64,000 bases of DNA from Candidimonas humi (GTDB taxonomy: Bacteria; Pseudomonadota; Gammaproteobacteria; Burkholderiales; Burkholderiaceae_B). The notes under the pieces were generated by a model. The model saw only the letters and a list, made by a program, of their open reading frames with translations. It did not search any database and had not been told where the DNA came from. How positions within the stretch are numbered: position 1 is the stretch's first letter; the number at the start of each line of letters is the position of its first letter. Position numbers and translations under genes: made by a program. Shown piece after piece: positions 26,002-34,001 of this stretch. Location: NCBI RefSeq assembly GCF_019166065.1, contig NZ_JAHTBN010000006.1:1-64000 (forward strand), given 5' to 3'.

Positions 26002-27320
26002 TCGCGCTGCCGCCCGGTAAGCCTGGGCGGCGCGCCGAACCCATGAAGCCGACATCATCCAACCGCCCATCCCGGCCCAGGACGCCCGAGCAAAAGGACG
26101 AGCGTCGCGGCCTGGCCTTCGCGCTGACCATACACGGCCTGCTGATCGTGTTCATGCTGCTGGGATTCCTGATGTCCAGCCCGCGCACGCCCAACCCGGT
26201 GCAGATCGAGCTATGGGCCCAGGGCACGACCCCGACCTCGGCCGAGCCCGACACGCAGCCCGACACGCCCGACCAGCCGACTCCGACGCCGCCCACGCCG
26301 CCTCAGCCGGCCAAGCCCGTCCCGCCTCCGCCTCCCGCGCCGCAGCCCAAGCCGGCCCCGCCTCCTCCCCCGCCGCCGCCGAAAGCGCCGGCCGCGACCG
26401 CCCCCGAGCCCAAGCCGCAGGTCGACCCCGAGATCGCCCTGGACAAGGCGCGCAAAGAGCGCGAAAAGCAGGAGCAAGAAAAAGCGGCCCAGTTGGCGGC
26501 GCAAAAGGCAGCCGAACAGAAGGCTGCCGAACTGGCAGCGCAGAAGAAGGCTGCCGCTGAAAAGGCGGCTGCGGAAAAAGCCGCCGCCGAAAAAGCGGCT
26601 GCCGAAAAGGCTGCGGCTGAAAAAGCTGCGGCTGAACAGGCCGCCGCAGAAAAGGCGGCTGCGCAAAAGGCAGCAGCTGAAAAGGCCGCGGCACAAAAGG
26701 CTGCCGCTGAAAAAGCCGCTGCGCAAAAGGCAGCAGCCAAGGCTGCCGCCGAGAAACAGGCCAAGGAAGAAGCCGCCAAGAAGGCCGCGGCGGAAAAGGC
26801 CGCTGCCGACAAGAAAGCCAAGGAAGAAGCTGCCAAGAAGGCGGCGGCCGAAAAAGCGGCGGCGGACAAGGCTGCGGCTGAAAAGGCTGCTGCGGCCAAG
26901 GCTGCGGCCGAGAAGAAAGCCGCTGCCGAAAAAGCCGCTGCTGCCAAGCGCGAAGCGCTGCGCCAGGCCATGCGCAGCGCGGCGCTGGGCGCGGCCGGCA
27001 TTCCCAACGGCACGTCGGACCGCAACCAGTCCGGCGGCGGCGGCAACGACAGCGGCTACGCCGCCAAAGTGCGCGCCTGCATACGCCCGCGCGTGGCCTA
27101 CCCCGTCCCGCCTCGTGCAGGCTCGAACCCGACAGTACAATATAGAGCATCCCTCGACCCCCACGGCATGGTCACCAATGTGGAAGTGCAGCGCTCCTCC
27201 GGCATCCCCGGTTTCGATCGCGCCGTCGTTACGGGAATCCAGAACTGCTCGCCATTCCCGAAACCACCCTCCGGCAGATACCCGTCGTACGTCGACGGCA
27301 ACTACCGCATGTATGAATGA
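25998..27320 (+). CDS. tolA: Tol-Pal spanning protein TolA
   Basis: TolA links the TolQR motor to TolB and Pal. The 440-residue protein has one N-terminal helix (about residues 42-63), a proline-rich stretch, and a very long Ala/Lys/Glu helix (about residues 150-325) built of AEKAAAEKAAA and AQKAAA units. Its C-terminal globular domain contains YAAKVRACIRPRV, PTVQYRASLDPHGMV and FDRAVVTGIQNCSPFP, with two cysteines expected to pair. The ATG at 25998 overlaps the tolR stop; an internal ATG at 26043 is an alternative. The DNA of the helix is itself repetitive. Confidence 0.95.
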   Translation: MIALPPGKPGRRAEPMKPTSSNRPSRPRTPEQKDERRGLAFALTIHGLLIVFMLLGFLMSSPRTPNPVQIELWAQGTTPTSAEPDTQPDTPDQPTPTPPTPPQPAKPVPPPPPAPQPKPAPPPPPPPPKAPAATAPEPKPQVDPEIALDKARKEREKQEQEKAAQLAAQKAAEQKAAELAAQKKAAAEKAAAEKAAAEKAAAEKAAAEKAAAEQAAAEKAAAQKAAAEKAAAQKAAAEKAAAQKAAAKAAAEKQAKEEAAKKAAAEKAAADKKAKEEAAKKAAAEKAAADKAAAEKAAAAKAAAEKKAAAEKAAAAKREALRQAMRSAALGAAGIPNGTSDRNQSGGGGNDSGYAAKVRACIRPRVAYPVPPRAGSNPTVQYRASLDPHGMVTNVEVQRSSGIPGFDRAVVTGIQNCSPFPKPPSGRYPSYVDGNYRMYE

Positions 27321-27335
27321 CAGGAGATTGCAGAC

Positions 27336-28646
27336 ATGACAGCAGCCACTCTCGCCAATACCACTCCGCCCCGCTCTTGGCGATTCTGGGCGGGCGGGCT
27401 ATTCATGGCCGCTGCCTGCCTGGTCGCAGGCAAGCCGGCCCAGGCGCAATTGCACGTCGACATTTCGGGGGTGGGCGCAACCCAATACCCGATAGCCATA
27501 GCCGATTTCGCCGGCAGCGGCCAGGGCCAGGCGGTGGCCGACGTGATCCGCGCCGACCTCAGCCGTTCGGGGCAGTTCCAGCTCATCAACGCCGCCGGCG
27601 CCAACCTGAGCACCGAAAGCACGATCTCCTATGACCAATGGCGCAACCGCGGCGCCGACTATCTGGCCTACGGCTCGATATCGCAATCCGGCGACCAGTA
27701 CAGCGTCAGCTATCGCCTGGTCGATTCGGTGCGCAAGAGTCAATTGGACGGTGTGGCCTTCACCGGCACCCAGAAAGAATTGCGCCGCATCTCGCACCAG
27801 ATCGCCGACCGCATCTATCAAAAGATCACCGGCGTCAGGGGCGTGTTCTCCACTCGTATCGCCTACGTGTTGCAAACGGGCAACACCTATGAGTTACAAA
27901 TTGCAGACGCCGACGGGCAGAATCCGCAGGTGATGCTGCGCTCGCGCCAATCTATTATTTCGCCGGCCTGGTCGCCCGACGGCAAGCGCCTGGCCTACGT
28001 GAGCTTCGAATCCGGCAAGCCCGTGGTCTATCTCCAGACCCTCGCAACCGGGCAGCGTTTCCCCATAGCAAACTTCAAGGGCAACAATAGCGCGCCTGCC
28101 TGGTCGCCCAACGGACAACAGCTTGCGATTGTCCTCTCGCGCGACAGCATCTCTCAGATCTATACTATCAACGCGGATGGTTCAGGCCTGCGTCGCGTCA
28201 TGCGTTCCCCGCTGATCGACACCGAGCCCTCCTTCACTCCCGACGGCGGTTCGCTGATTTTCACCAGCGACCGCGGCGGCAGTCCGCAAGCATACAAAGT
28301 GCCGGTAAGCGGCGGAGAAGCCCAGCGCATCACCTTCAATGGCAGTTACAACGTCTCACCGCACCTTTCACCGGATGCCAGTAATCTGGTTTACGTCACC
28401 CGTCGGGGCGGCGCCTTCCGTATCGCGCTGCAGAACATGTCCAGCGGTTCCGAACAACTATTGACCAACGGGCCCGACGACCAGTCTCCAAGTTTCGCGC
28501 CTAACGGTATGCAAATCCTATACAGCTCTATTCAAGGCGGTCGCAGTGTTCTGGCCGTTGTTTCGACAGATGGCCGAGTGCGTCAAACGCTGTCGGCCCT
28601 CAATGGCAAAGTGCGCGAACCGACTTGGGGGCCATTCACCAACTAG
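27336..28646 (+). CDS. tolB: Tol-Pal beta-propeller protein TolB
   Basis: TolB is the periplasmic partner of Pal. The 436-residue protein has a signal peptide (hydrophobic GGLFMAAACLVAG, cleavage near AQA). An N-terminal domain follows (VDISGVGATQYPIAIADF...VIRADLSRSGQFQLI). The six-bladed propeller shows repeated motifs PAWSPDGKRLAYVSFE, PAWSPNGQQLAIVLS, PSFTPDGGSLIFTSDRGG and PSFAPNGMQILYSS. It begins 15 bases after tolA. Confidence 0.97.
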   Translation: MTAATLANTTPPRSWRFWAGGLFMAAACLVAGKPAQAQLHVDISGVGATQYPIAIADFAGSGQGQAVADVIRADLSRSGQFQLINAAGANLSTESTISYDQWRNRGADYLAYGSISQSGDQYSVSYRLVDSVRKSQLDGVAFTGTQKELRRISHQIADRIYQKITGVRGVFSTRIAYVLQTGNTYELQIADADGQNPQVMLRSRQSIISPAWSPDGKRLAYVSFESGKPVVYLQTLATGQRFPIANFKGNNSAPAWSPNGQQLAIVLSRDSISQIYTINADGSGLRRVMRSPLIDTEPSFTPDGGSLIFTSDRGGSPQAYKVPVSGGEAQRITFNGSYNVSPHLSPDASNLVYVTRRGGAFRIALQNMSSGSEQLLTNGPDDQSPSFAPNGMQILYSSIQGGRSVLAVVSTDGRVRQTLSALNGKVREPTWGPFTN

Positions 28647-28680
28647 TTTTCAGTGTGACTCTTTTTTCAAAGGAACTTAA

Positions 28681-29178
28681 ATGAGCTCGCGCATCGCTAA
28701 AAGCCTCACTATCGCTGCATTGGCCGCTGCCCTGGCGGCTTGCAGCTCCGTGCCCCTGGATCAAAACGCCAACAACGGCGCTGCCGGTTCGGGCTCGGCC
28801 AACGCAGGCCAGGTCATGGATCCCTTCAATCCTCAGAGCCCTCTGGCGCAGCAGCGTTCGGTGTATTTCGACTTCGACAGCTACGTAGTGCCGGATCAAT
28901 ACCGCAGCGTGGTTGAAATGCACGCCCACTACCTGGCCGCGCACAACCAGCAGAAGGTTCGCATCGAAGGCAACGCCGACGAGCGCGGCAGTGCCGAGTA
29001 CAATCTGGCCCTGGGCCAGCGCCGTTCCGATGCAGTGGCCAAGATGATGACCCTGCTCGGCGTGAACAGCAACCAGATCGAAGCCATCAGCTTCGGCAAG
29101 GAAAAGCCCAAGGCCCTGGGCCACACCGAAGCCGACTATGCTGAAAACCGTCGCGCCGATATCGTCTACCAGCGCTGA
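28681..29178 (+). CDS. pal: peptidoglycan-associated lipoprotein Pal
   Basis: The 165-residue outer-membrane lipoprotein has lipobox LAAC with the acylated Cys21. Its OmpA-type peptidoglycan-binding domain shows SVYFDFDSYVV, RIEGNADERGSAEYNLALGQRRSDAV, ISFGKEKP and ENRRADIVY. It anchors the Tol system to the cell wall. AAAGGA lies before the ATG. Confidence 0.98.
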   Translation: MSSRIAKSLTIAALAAALAACSSVPLDQNANNGAAGSGSANAGQVMDPFNPQSPLAQQRSVYFDFDSYVVPDQYRSVVEMHAHYLAAHNQQKVRIEGNADERGSAEYNLALGQRRSDAVAKMMTLLGVNSNQIEAISFGKEKPKALGHTEADYAENRRADIVYQR

Positions 29179-29203
29179 TATCTGCGCCCGTCGCAGCACC
29201 ACG

Positions 29204-29236
29204 CCGTGGCGGCCGACCGCCGCGGCGTTTTCATTT
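29204..29236 (+). terminator. hairpin between pal and cpoB
   Basis: CGCCGTGGCGG-CCGA-CCGCCGCGGCG forms an 11-base-pair stem with one G-U pair, followed by TTTTCATTT. It would lower, rather than abolish, transcription into cpoB, a common attenuating arrangement after pal. Confidence 0.65.
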
Positions 29237-29250
29237 GAACGGAACCCGAT

Positions 29251-29937
29251 ATGAGCCTTCAATCCACGTCCCTGCGCGCAGCCCTAGCCGGCGCCGCCCT
29301 GTCGCTGGCCGGCCTGGCCACGCCCGCTCATGCCTTCTCCGACGACGAAGCGCGGCGCGCCATCCTGGACCTGCGCCAGCAGATCCAGCAGATCACGTCG
29401 CAGGACCAGCAGGCGCGGCTGCAACTGGCCGACCAGATCCAGGCGCTGCAGCATGAAGTCACCAGCATGCGCGGCGAGCTGGAAAAGCTGCGCTGGGAAC
29501 AAGACCTGGAGAAGCGCTCCACCCAGGACCAGAGCGGCGGCAGCCACCCGCAGGTCGGCAATCCGCAGGAACAGGCGGCATACGATCAGCCCATGGGCCT
29601 GTTCCGCAGCGCCAAGTACAAGGAAGCAGCGGCCGGGTTCGGCGCCTTCCTGCAAAAGTATCCGAACAGCCAACTGGCGTCCGAGGCCCGTTTCTACCAG
29701 GGCAGCAGCCTTTACGCCAGCAAGAACTTCAAGGGCGCCATCCAGGAACTGCAGGGGCTGGTGCAGGCCAATCCCCAAGACCCGCGGGCGGCCGACGCGC
29801 TGCTGGTGGTGGCGGCCAGCCAGATCGAGCTCAACAGTCTGTCCGGTGCCAAGAGCACCTTGCAGAAGATCGTCAAGACCTATCCGCAGACCTCCGCGGC
29901 TGAAACCGCCAAGAGCCGCCTCAAGCTCCTGCAGTAA
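29251..29937 (+). CDS. cpoB: cell division coordinator CpoB (YbgF)
   Basis: CpoB is a periplasmic TolA-binding protein that couples outer-membrane constriction with PBP1B-driven wall synthesis. The 228-residue protein has a signal peptide ending AHA, an N-terminal trimerising coiled coil (about residues 32-90), a short linker, and a C-terminal TPR domain (YDQPMGLFRSAKYKEAAAGFGAFLQKYPNS and two further repeats). Its stop codon TAA overlaps the ATG of the following permease gene. Confidence 0.95.
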   Translation: MSLQSTSLRAALAGAALSLAGLATPAHAFSDDEARRAILDLRQQIQQITSQDQQARLQLADQIQALQHEVTSMRGELEKLRWEQDLEKRSTQDQSGGSHPQVGNPQEQAAYDQPMGLFRSAKYKEAAAGFGAFLQKYPNSQLASEARFYQGSSLYASKNFKGAIQELQGLVQANPQDPRAADALLVVAASQIELNSLSGAKSTLQKIVKTYPQTSAAETAKSRLKLLQ

Positions 29938-31010
29938 TGCCGGCGCCGCCCGCCGGACGCACGCCCGGTCTTGCCGGGCATGATGACAGCGCCCCGCAAA
30001 GCCCGCTGCGCGCCCGCAAGCTGTGGCTGGGCGCGCTCGCCGCGCTTCTGTTCCTGCTGGTATGCGCCGACGTGCTGGTCGGCCCCGCTGCGGCCGACGC
30101 CGGCGCGCTGGCGCGGGCGCTCTGGCGCGCGCCGCAGGCCGACCCCACGCTCAGTGTCATCGTCTGGCATATCCGCCTGCCGCAGGCTTTCATGGCGGCG
30201 CTCGTCGGCGCCGCCCTCGGGCACGCCGGGGCCGAAATGCAGACGGTGCTCAACAACCCGCTGGCCAGCCCGTTCACGCTGGGCATCTCGTCGGCGGCGG
30301 CGCTGGGCGCGGCCTTGCCGCTGGTGCTGGGAATCAGCCTGCCCGGCGTGGCCGCGCCGTATGTGCTGGCGGCCAATGCCTTCATCTTCGCGCTGCTGTG
30401 CGCAGCGCTGCTGGACCTGGTGGCCCGTCGGGCGCGCATCGGCGCTTCGGGCCTGATCCTGTTCGGCATCGCCCTGGTGTTCACTTTCAATGCCCTGCTG
30501 TCGCTGATACAGATCGCCGCCAGCGCGGCGGCGCTGCAAGACCTGATCTTCTGGATGATGGGCAGCCTGGGGCGCAGCGACTGGCCGCGCCTGGCGGCCA
30601 TGGCCGTGGTCCTGGCCCTGGCCATGGCGCACGCGCGGCGCCAGTCCTGGGCGCTGACCGCGCTGCGTTTCGGCGACGAGCGCGCCACCGCTTTCGGCGT
30701 CGATCCGCGCAGGCTGCGGCGCATGGCGCTGCTGCGCATCAGCGTGCTGGCGGCGCTGGCCGTGGCGCTTACCGGGGTCATAGGCTTCGTGGGGCTGGTC
30801 GCGCCGCACATCGCGCGCAGGCTGTGGGGCGAGGACCATCGCTGGTACTTGCCGGCCAGCGCGCTGGCCGGCGGCGTCATGCTGGCCGCGGCCAGCCTCA
30901 TATCCAGGCTGATATCGGCCGATGTGGTGCTGCCCGTGGGGCTGGTCACCACCCTGGTCGGCATCCCCTTCTTCCTGGCCGCCTTGCTGCGCCGGCGCGT
31001 ACTGCAATAG
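29937..31010 (+). CDS. FecCD-type ABC transporter permease
   Basis: The 357-residue integral membrane protein is of the FecCD/BtuC family, which imports ferric siderophores, haem or cobalamin. Family blocks are GAALGHAGAEMQTVLNNPLASPFTLGISSAAALGAALPLVLG, FGVDPRRLRRMALLRISVLAALAVALTGVIGFVGLVAPHIARRLWGEDHRWYLPASALAG and LPVGLVTTLVGIPFFLAALLRRR. About ten helices are visible. It starts on the stop codon of cpoB and is followed by its ATPase after seven bases. No periplasmic binding protein or TonB receptor is encoded nearby. Confidence 0.93.
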   Translation: MPAPPAGRTPGLAGHDDSAPQSPLRARKLWLGALAALLFLLVCADVLVGPAAADAGALARALWRAPQADPTLSVIVWHIRLPQAFMAALVGAALGHAGAEMQTVLNNPLASPFTLGISSAAALGAALPLVLGISLPGVAAPYVLAANAFIFALLCAALLDLVARRARIGASGLILFGIALVFTFNALLSLIQIAASAAALQDLIFWMMGSLGRSDWPRLAAMAVVLALAMAHARRQSWALTALRFGDERATAFGVDPRRLRRMALLRISVLAALAVALTGVIGFVGLVAPHIARRLWGEDHRWYLPASALAGGVMLAAASLISRLISADVVLPVGLVTTLVGIPFFLAALLRRRVLQ

Positions 31011-31017
31011 GCCGCCC

Positions 31018-31860
31018 ATGGCGCAGACCACGCAACCCGCCACCCTGCTTGCCGACGGCATTTCGGTGCGCCTGGGCGGGCATCGAATACTGGACCGTCT
31101 CGATATTCCCGAACTGCCCGCCGGCGCGCTGGTCGCGCTGCTGGGCCCCAACGGCAGCGGCAAGTCGACGCTGCTCAAGGCCCTGGCGGGGCTGGCGCCC
31201 GCGCACATGACCCGGCTGGCGTGGGGCGCAATCGACCTGCGCCCCATGCCGGCGGCCCGGCGCGCCCGCTATCTGCGCTACCTGCCGCCGGGGCTGCCCG
31301 AAGACGTGCACCTCACCGCCGCCGAGGCGGTCATGGTGGCATTGCGCGCGCGGACCGGCGCAGCGCAAGCCGGCGAGCCCGCGCGGCGGGTTGCCGCCGT
31401 GCTCGAAGAGCTGGACATCGCCGGCCTGGCGGACCGCTACCTGGACGAGCTGTCCGGCGGCCAGAGGCAACTGGTGGCGCTCGCCCAGGCCCTGGCCCAC
31501 GACCCCGCCGTGCTGCTGCTGGACGAACCCCTGAGCGCGCTGGACCTGAACCACCAGCACCATGTCATGCAGATGCTGCGCGGCCTGGCCCACGAACGCC
31601 ACATCCTCGTGGTGCTGGTGCTGCACGACCTGGACATGGCATTGCGCTATGCCGACCGGGCCCTGCTGCTGGCGCGGGGCGCCCTGCTGGCGGCCGGCAC
31701 GCCGGCCGAAGTCATCCGCCCGGATCACCTGGCCCAGGCCTTCTCCATATTGACCCGCATCGAACCATCCAGCCTCGGCCATCCTCATGTGCTAGTGTCC
31801 GGCCTGGCCGATGCGGGCGGCACACATGCCGCCCCTTCGGACAAGCCAAGCGCACATTGA
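31018..31860 (+). CDS. FecE-type ABC transporter ATP-binding protein
   Basis: The 280-residue ATPase pairs with the FecCD permease. Walker A GPNGSGKST is at residues 43-51, the signature is LSGGQRQ, and Walker B is VLLLDEP followed by LSALDLNHQHHVM and the H-loop LVLHDLDMA. The last pattern is typical of iron-siderophore/cobalamin importers. The ATG at 31018 starts the conserved protein; earlier in-frame codons lie inside the permease gene. A hydrolase gene follows after 42 bases and may belong to the same transcript. Confidence 0.93.
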   Translation: MAQTTQPATLLADGISVRLGGHRILDRLDIPELPAGALVALLGPNGSGKSTLLKALAGLAPAHMTRLAWGAIDLRPMPAARRARYLRYLPPGLPEDVHLTAAEAVMVALRARTGAAQAGEPARRVAAVLEELDIAGLADRYLDELSGGQRQLVALAQALAHDPAVLLLDEPLSALDLNHQHHVMQMLRGLAHERHILVVLVLHDLDMALRYADRALLLARGALLAAGTPAEVIRPDHLAQAFSILTRIEPSSLGHPHVLVSGLADAGGTHAAPSDKPSAH

Positions 31861-31902
31861 CCGCCGCCCTGCCCGCAAACCCGAACCCCGATACTGTTTT
31901 TC

Positions 31903-32742
31903 ATGCCAGCCCCCGAACTGCCTCAATATCGCATCCAAGGCCTGGACTACCCCATGGCCTATACCGCCGCCGGACAGGGGCCCGCCGTGCTGCTGGTGCA
32001 CGGCTCTTTATGCGACTACCGCTACTGGCGCTGGCAACTGGCCGCTCTGGCCGAGCGCTATCGCGTGCTGGCGCCGAGCCTGCGCGGCTACTGGCCCGCC
32101 GCCTATACCAAGGCGGACCCGCGCTTCAGCGTAGAACAACATGCCCGCGACTTGGCGGATTTCATACGCCTGCAGCCCGATGGGCGCCCGGTGCATCTGC
32201 TGGGCCACTCGCGCGGCGCCCGCGTGGCGCTGGAGCTGGCCTGCCGCAACCCCGAACTGGTGCACACCTTGATACTTGCGGATCCCGGCTTCCCTGTCGA
32301 AGGAGACCCGGAGCCGCCCGCATTCCACTACGAGGCGGTGCGCAAGCTCGAGCAGGGCGACATCGAAGGGGCCCTCGCCGATTTCGTCGATACTGTCAAC
32401 GGCCCGGACACATGGCGCCATATGGTGGGCTGGTTCAAGACCATGGTGCGGAACAATGCCGGCACGCTGCTGTCGCAGGTGCGCGAAGCTGGCCTGCCTT
32501 TCCGGATGGAGCGGGCCGGCGCGCTGGACTGCCCGGTACTGCTGCTGGGCGGAGCCAACAGCCCGGCCCGTTATGGCCGGCGCCAAGACATGCTGCAGCA
32601 AGTGCTGCAGCATGTGGAACGGTCGGTCATCCCGCAGGCCGCCCACGGCATGAATCTCGCAAACCCTTTGGCTTTCAACCGTCGCGTGCTGGAGTTCCTC
32701 GACAGCCACGCCGACACGCGCCCGGACAAAGACGCGTCCTGA
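31903..32742 (+). CDS. alpha/beta hydrolase
   Basis: The 279-residue cytosolic hydrolase has the oxyanion motif LVHGSLCD, nucleophile Ser103 in GHSRGARVAL, an acid in the C-terminal third and the catalytic His in PQAAHGMNLANP. The sequence LRGYWPAAYTKADPRFSVEQHARDLADFI resembles general esterases and haloperoxidase-like enzymes. Its position after the FecCD/FecE-type genes suggests, without proof, that it could cleave an imported ligand. No signal peptide is seen. Confidence 0.8.
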   Translation: MPAPELPQYRIQGLDYPMAYTAAGQGPAVLLVHGSLCDYRYWRWQLAALAERYRVLAPSLRGYWPAAYTKADPRFSVEQHARDLADFIRLQPDGRPVHLLGHSRGARVALELACRNPELVHTLILADPGFPVEGDPEPPAFHYEAVRKLEQGDIEGALADFVDTVNGPDTWRHMVGWFKTMVRNNAGTLLSQVREAGLPFRMERAGALDCPVLLLGGANSPARYGRRQDMLQQVLQHVERSVIPQAAHGMNLANPLAFNRRVLEFLDSHADTRPDKDAS

Positions 32743-32749
32743 AAAGCAC

Positions 32750-32776
32750 GGCGGACGCCGCAACAGGGCGTCCGCC
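32750..32776. terminator. convergent hairpin
   Basis: GGCGGACGCC-GCAACAG-GGCGTCCGCC is a perfect 10-base-pair stem between the hydrolase and the convergent 2-hydroxyacid dehydrogenase. A clear T-run is missing, but the position suits a bidirectional terminator. Confidence 0.6.
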
Positions 32777-32800
32777 ACGAACCACACACATAGCCAGGCC

Positions 32801-33760
32801 TCAGGCCGGCACGTCCATGGGCACCGGGGACACCACCCCGCGCCCGCTGAAATAGCCGTCCGCGTTCGCCAGGAAACGATCCAGTTGCGCCTGTATGGAT
32901 TCGGGAGAGCGTCCGGCGATATGCGGCGTCAGCACGACATTGGCCAAGTCGATAAGGGCTTCCGGATGCTTGGGCTCGCTTTCGTAGACATCGAGCCCGG
33001 CCGCGGCGATCGTGCCCGCGCGCAAGGCGTGGGCCAGGGCGTCGGTGTCCACCACGCTGCCGCGCGCGATATTCACCAGCACGCCCTTGGGCCCCAGCGC
33101 TTCCAGCACCTGGGCATTCACCATGTGATGCGTGGCCGCGCCGCCGGGCACCGCGGCGATCAGGTAGTCGCACCATTCGGCCAGGCCGGGCACACTGTCG
33201 AAATAACGGCATCCCGCAACATCGTGCCGGCTGCGGCTGTAGTAGCCGACTTCCATGTCGAAGCCGCCCGCCCTGCGGGCGAGCTGGCGGCCTATCATGC
33301 CGAAGCCGATGATGCCCAGGCGCTTGCCGAAGAGCGTCGGCATATAGCTCGGCAAAGTGTCGCGGTACTTGCCTTCGCGCACCGCCTTGTCGAGCGTGAC
33401 GATGCCGCGCAGGGCGGCCAACAGCAGGCCGAAGGCATGATCGGCGACCACGGGCGCATTGGTGCCGGCGCCGTTGGCAAGAGTGATGCCGCGCGCCCTG
33501 GCGGCGCCCAGCGCGATCTTCTCGTAGCCTACCCCCTGCGCGCAGATCAGTTCCAGCTTGGGCATGGCGTCGATTTCATCCGCCGTCAGGCCTATGACGC
33601 CTATGGTCAACACGGCACGTATGCGCGCGCCGTGCTGCGCGACCGCGGCCGCGCGGGCGGCATCGGTAGGCGCATAAACGACGTCGTATGCGGCGCGGAT
33701 CTGGTCCAGGTTGTGGTCTCGAAGCTGCGTCAATATCAGCAGCGGGATTTTTTCTGTCAT
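32801..33760 (-). CDS. D-2-hydroxyacid dehydrogenase (NAD-binding)
   Basis: The 319-residue enzyme is of the D-isomer-specific 2-hydroxyacid dehydrogenase family, probably reducing glyoxylate, hydroxypyruvate or another 2-oxoacid. The nucleotide motif GIIGFGMIGRQLAR is near residues 149-162, and the catalytic triad can be placed: Arg233 (NIARGSVVD), Glu262 (GLDVYESEP) and His280 (TPHIAG). The ATG at 33760 starts the conserved protein; the frame is open to 34051 but that part is not family-like. It is divergent from the IlvD/Edd-type dehydratase, consistent with sugar-acid metabolism. Confidence 0.9.
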   Translation of the reverse strand: MTEKIPLLILTQLRDHNLDQIRAAYDVVYAPTDAARAAAVAQHGARIRAVLTIGVIGLTADEIDAMPKLELICAQGVGYEKIALGAARARGITLANGAGTNAPVVADHAFGLLLAALRGIVTLDKAVREGKYRDTLPSYMPTLFGKRLGIIGFGMIGRQLARRAGGFDMEVGYYSRSRHDVAGCRYFDSVPGLAEWCDYLIAAVPGGAATHHMVNAQVLEALGPKGVLVNIARGSVVDTDALAHALRAGTIAAAGLDVYESEPKHPEALIDLANVVLTPHIAGRSPESIQAQLDRFLANADGYFSGRGVVSPVPMDVPA

Positions 33761-34001
33761 GGCGGTTCGCCCCCCGGTTCGCACCCGGGGCGCGTCTTCG
33801 ATTTGCGGTTGATGACAGCCTGCATCATAGATCAGTCGGGGCGCGAACGGCGGCGGCCACGCCCCGGGCATGCCGCCCGCCGGCGAGGGGTGTAATATCA
33901 ATGGCCCTGGCCCCGCGCGTCGAATATCGCCCCTACGGGCACTGCCCGCCCCGGACGCAGCCGATGCGCCGCCTTGACCTCGCCACCGCACAAAGGCCGC
34001 C

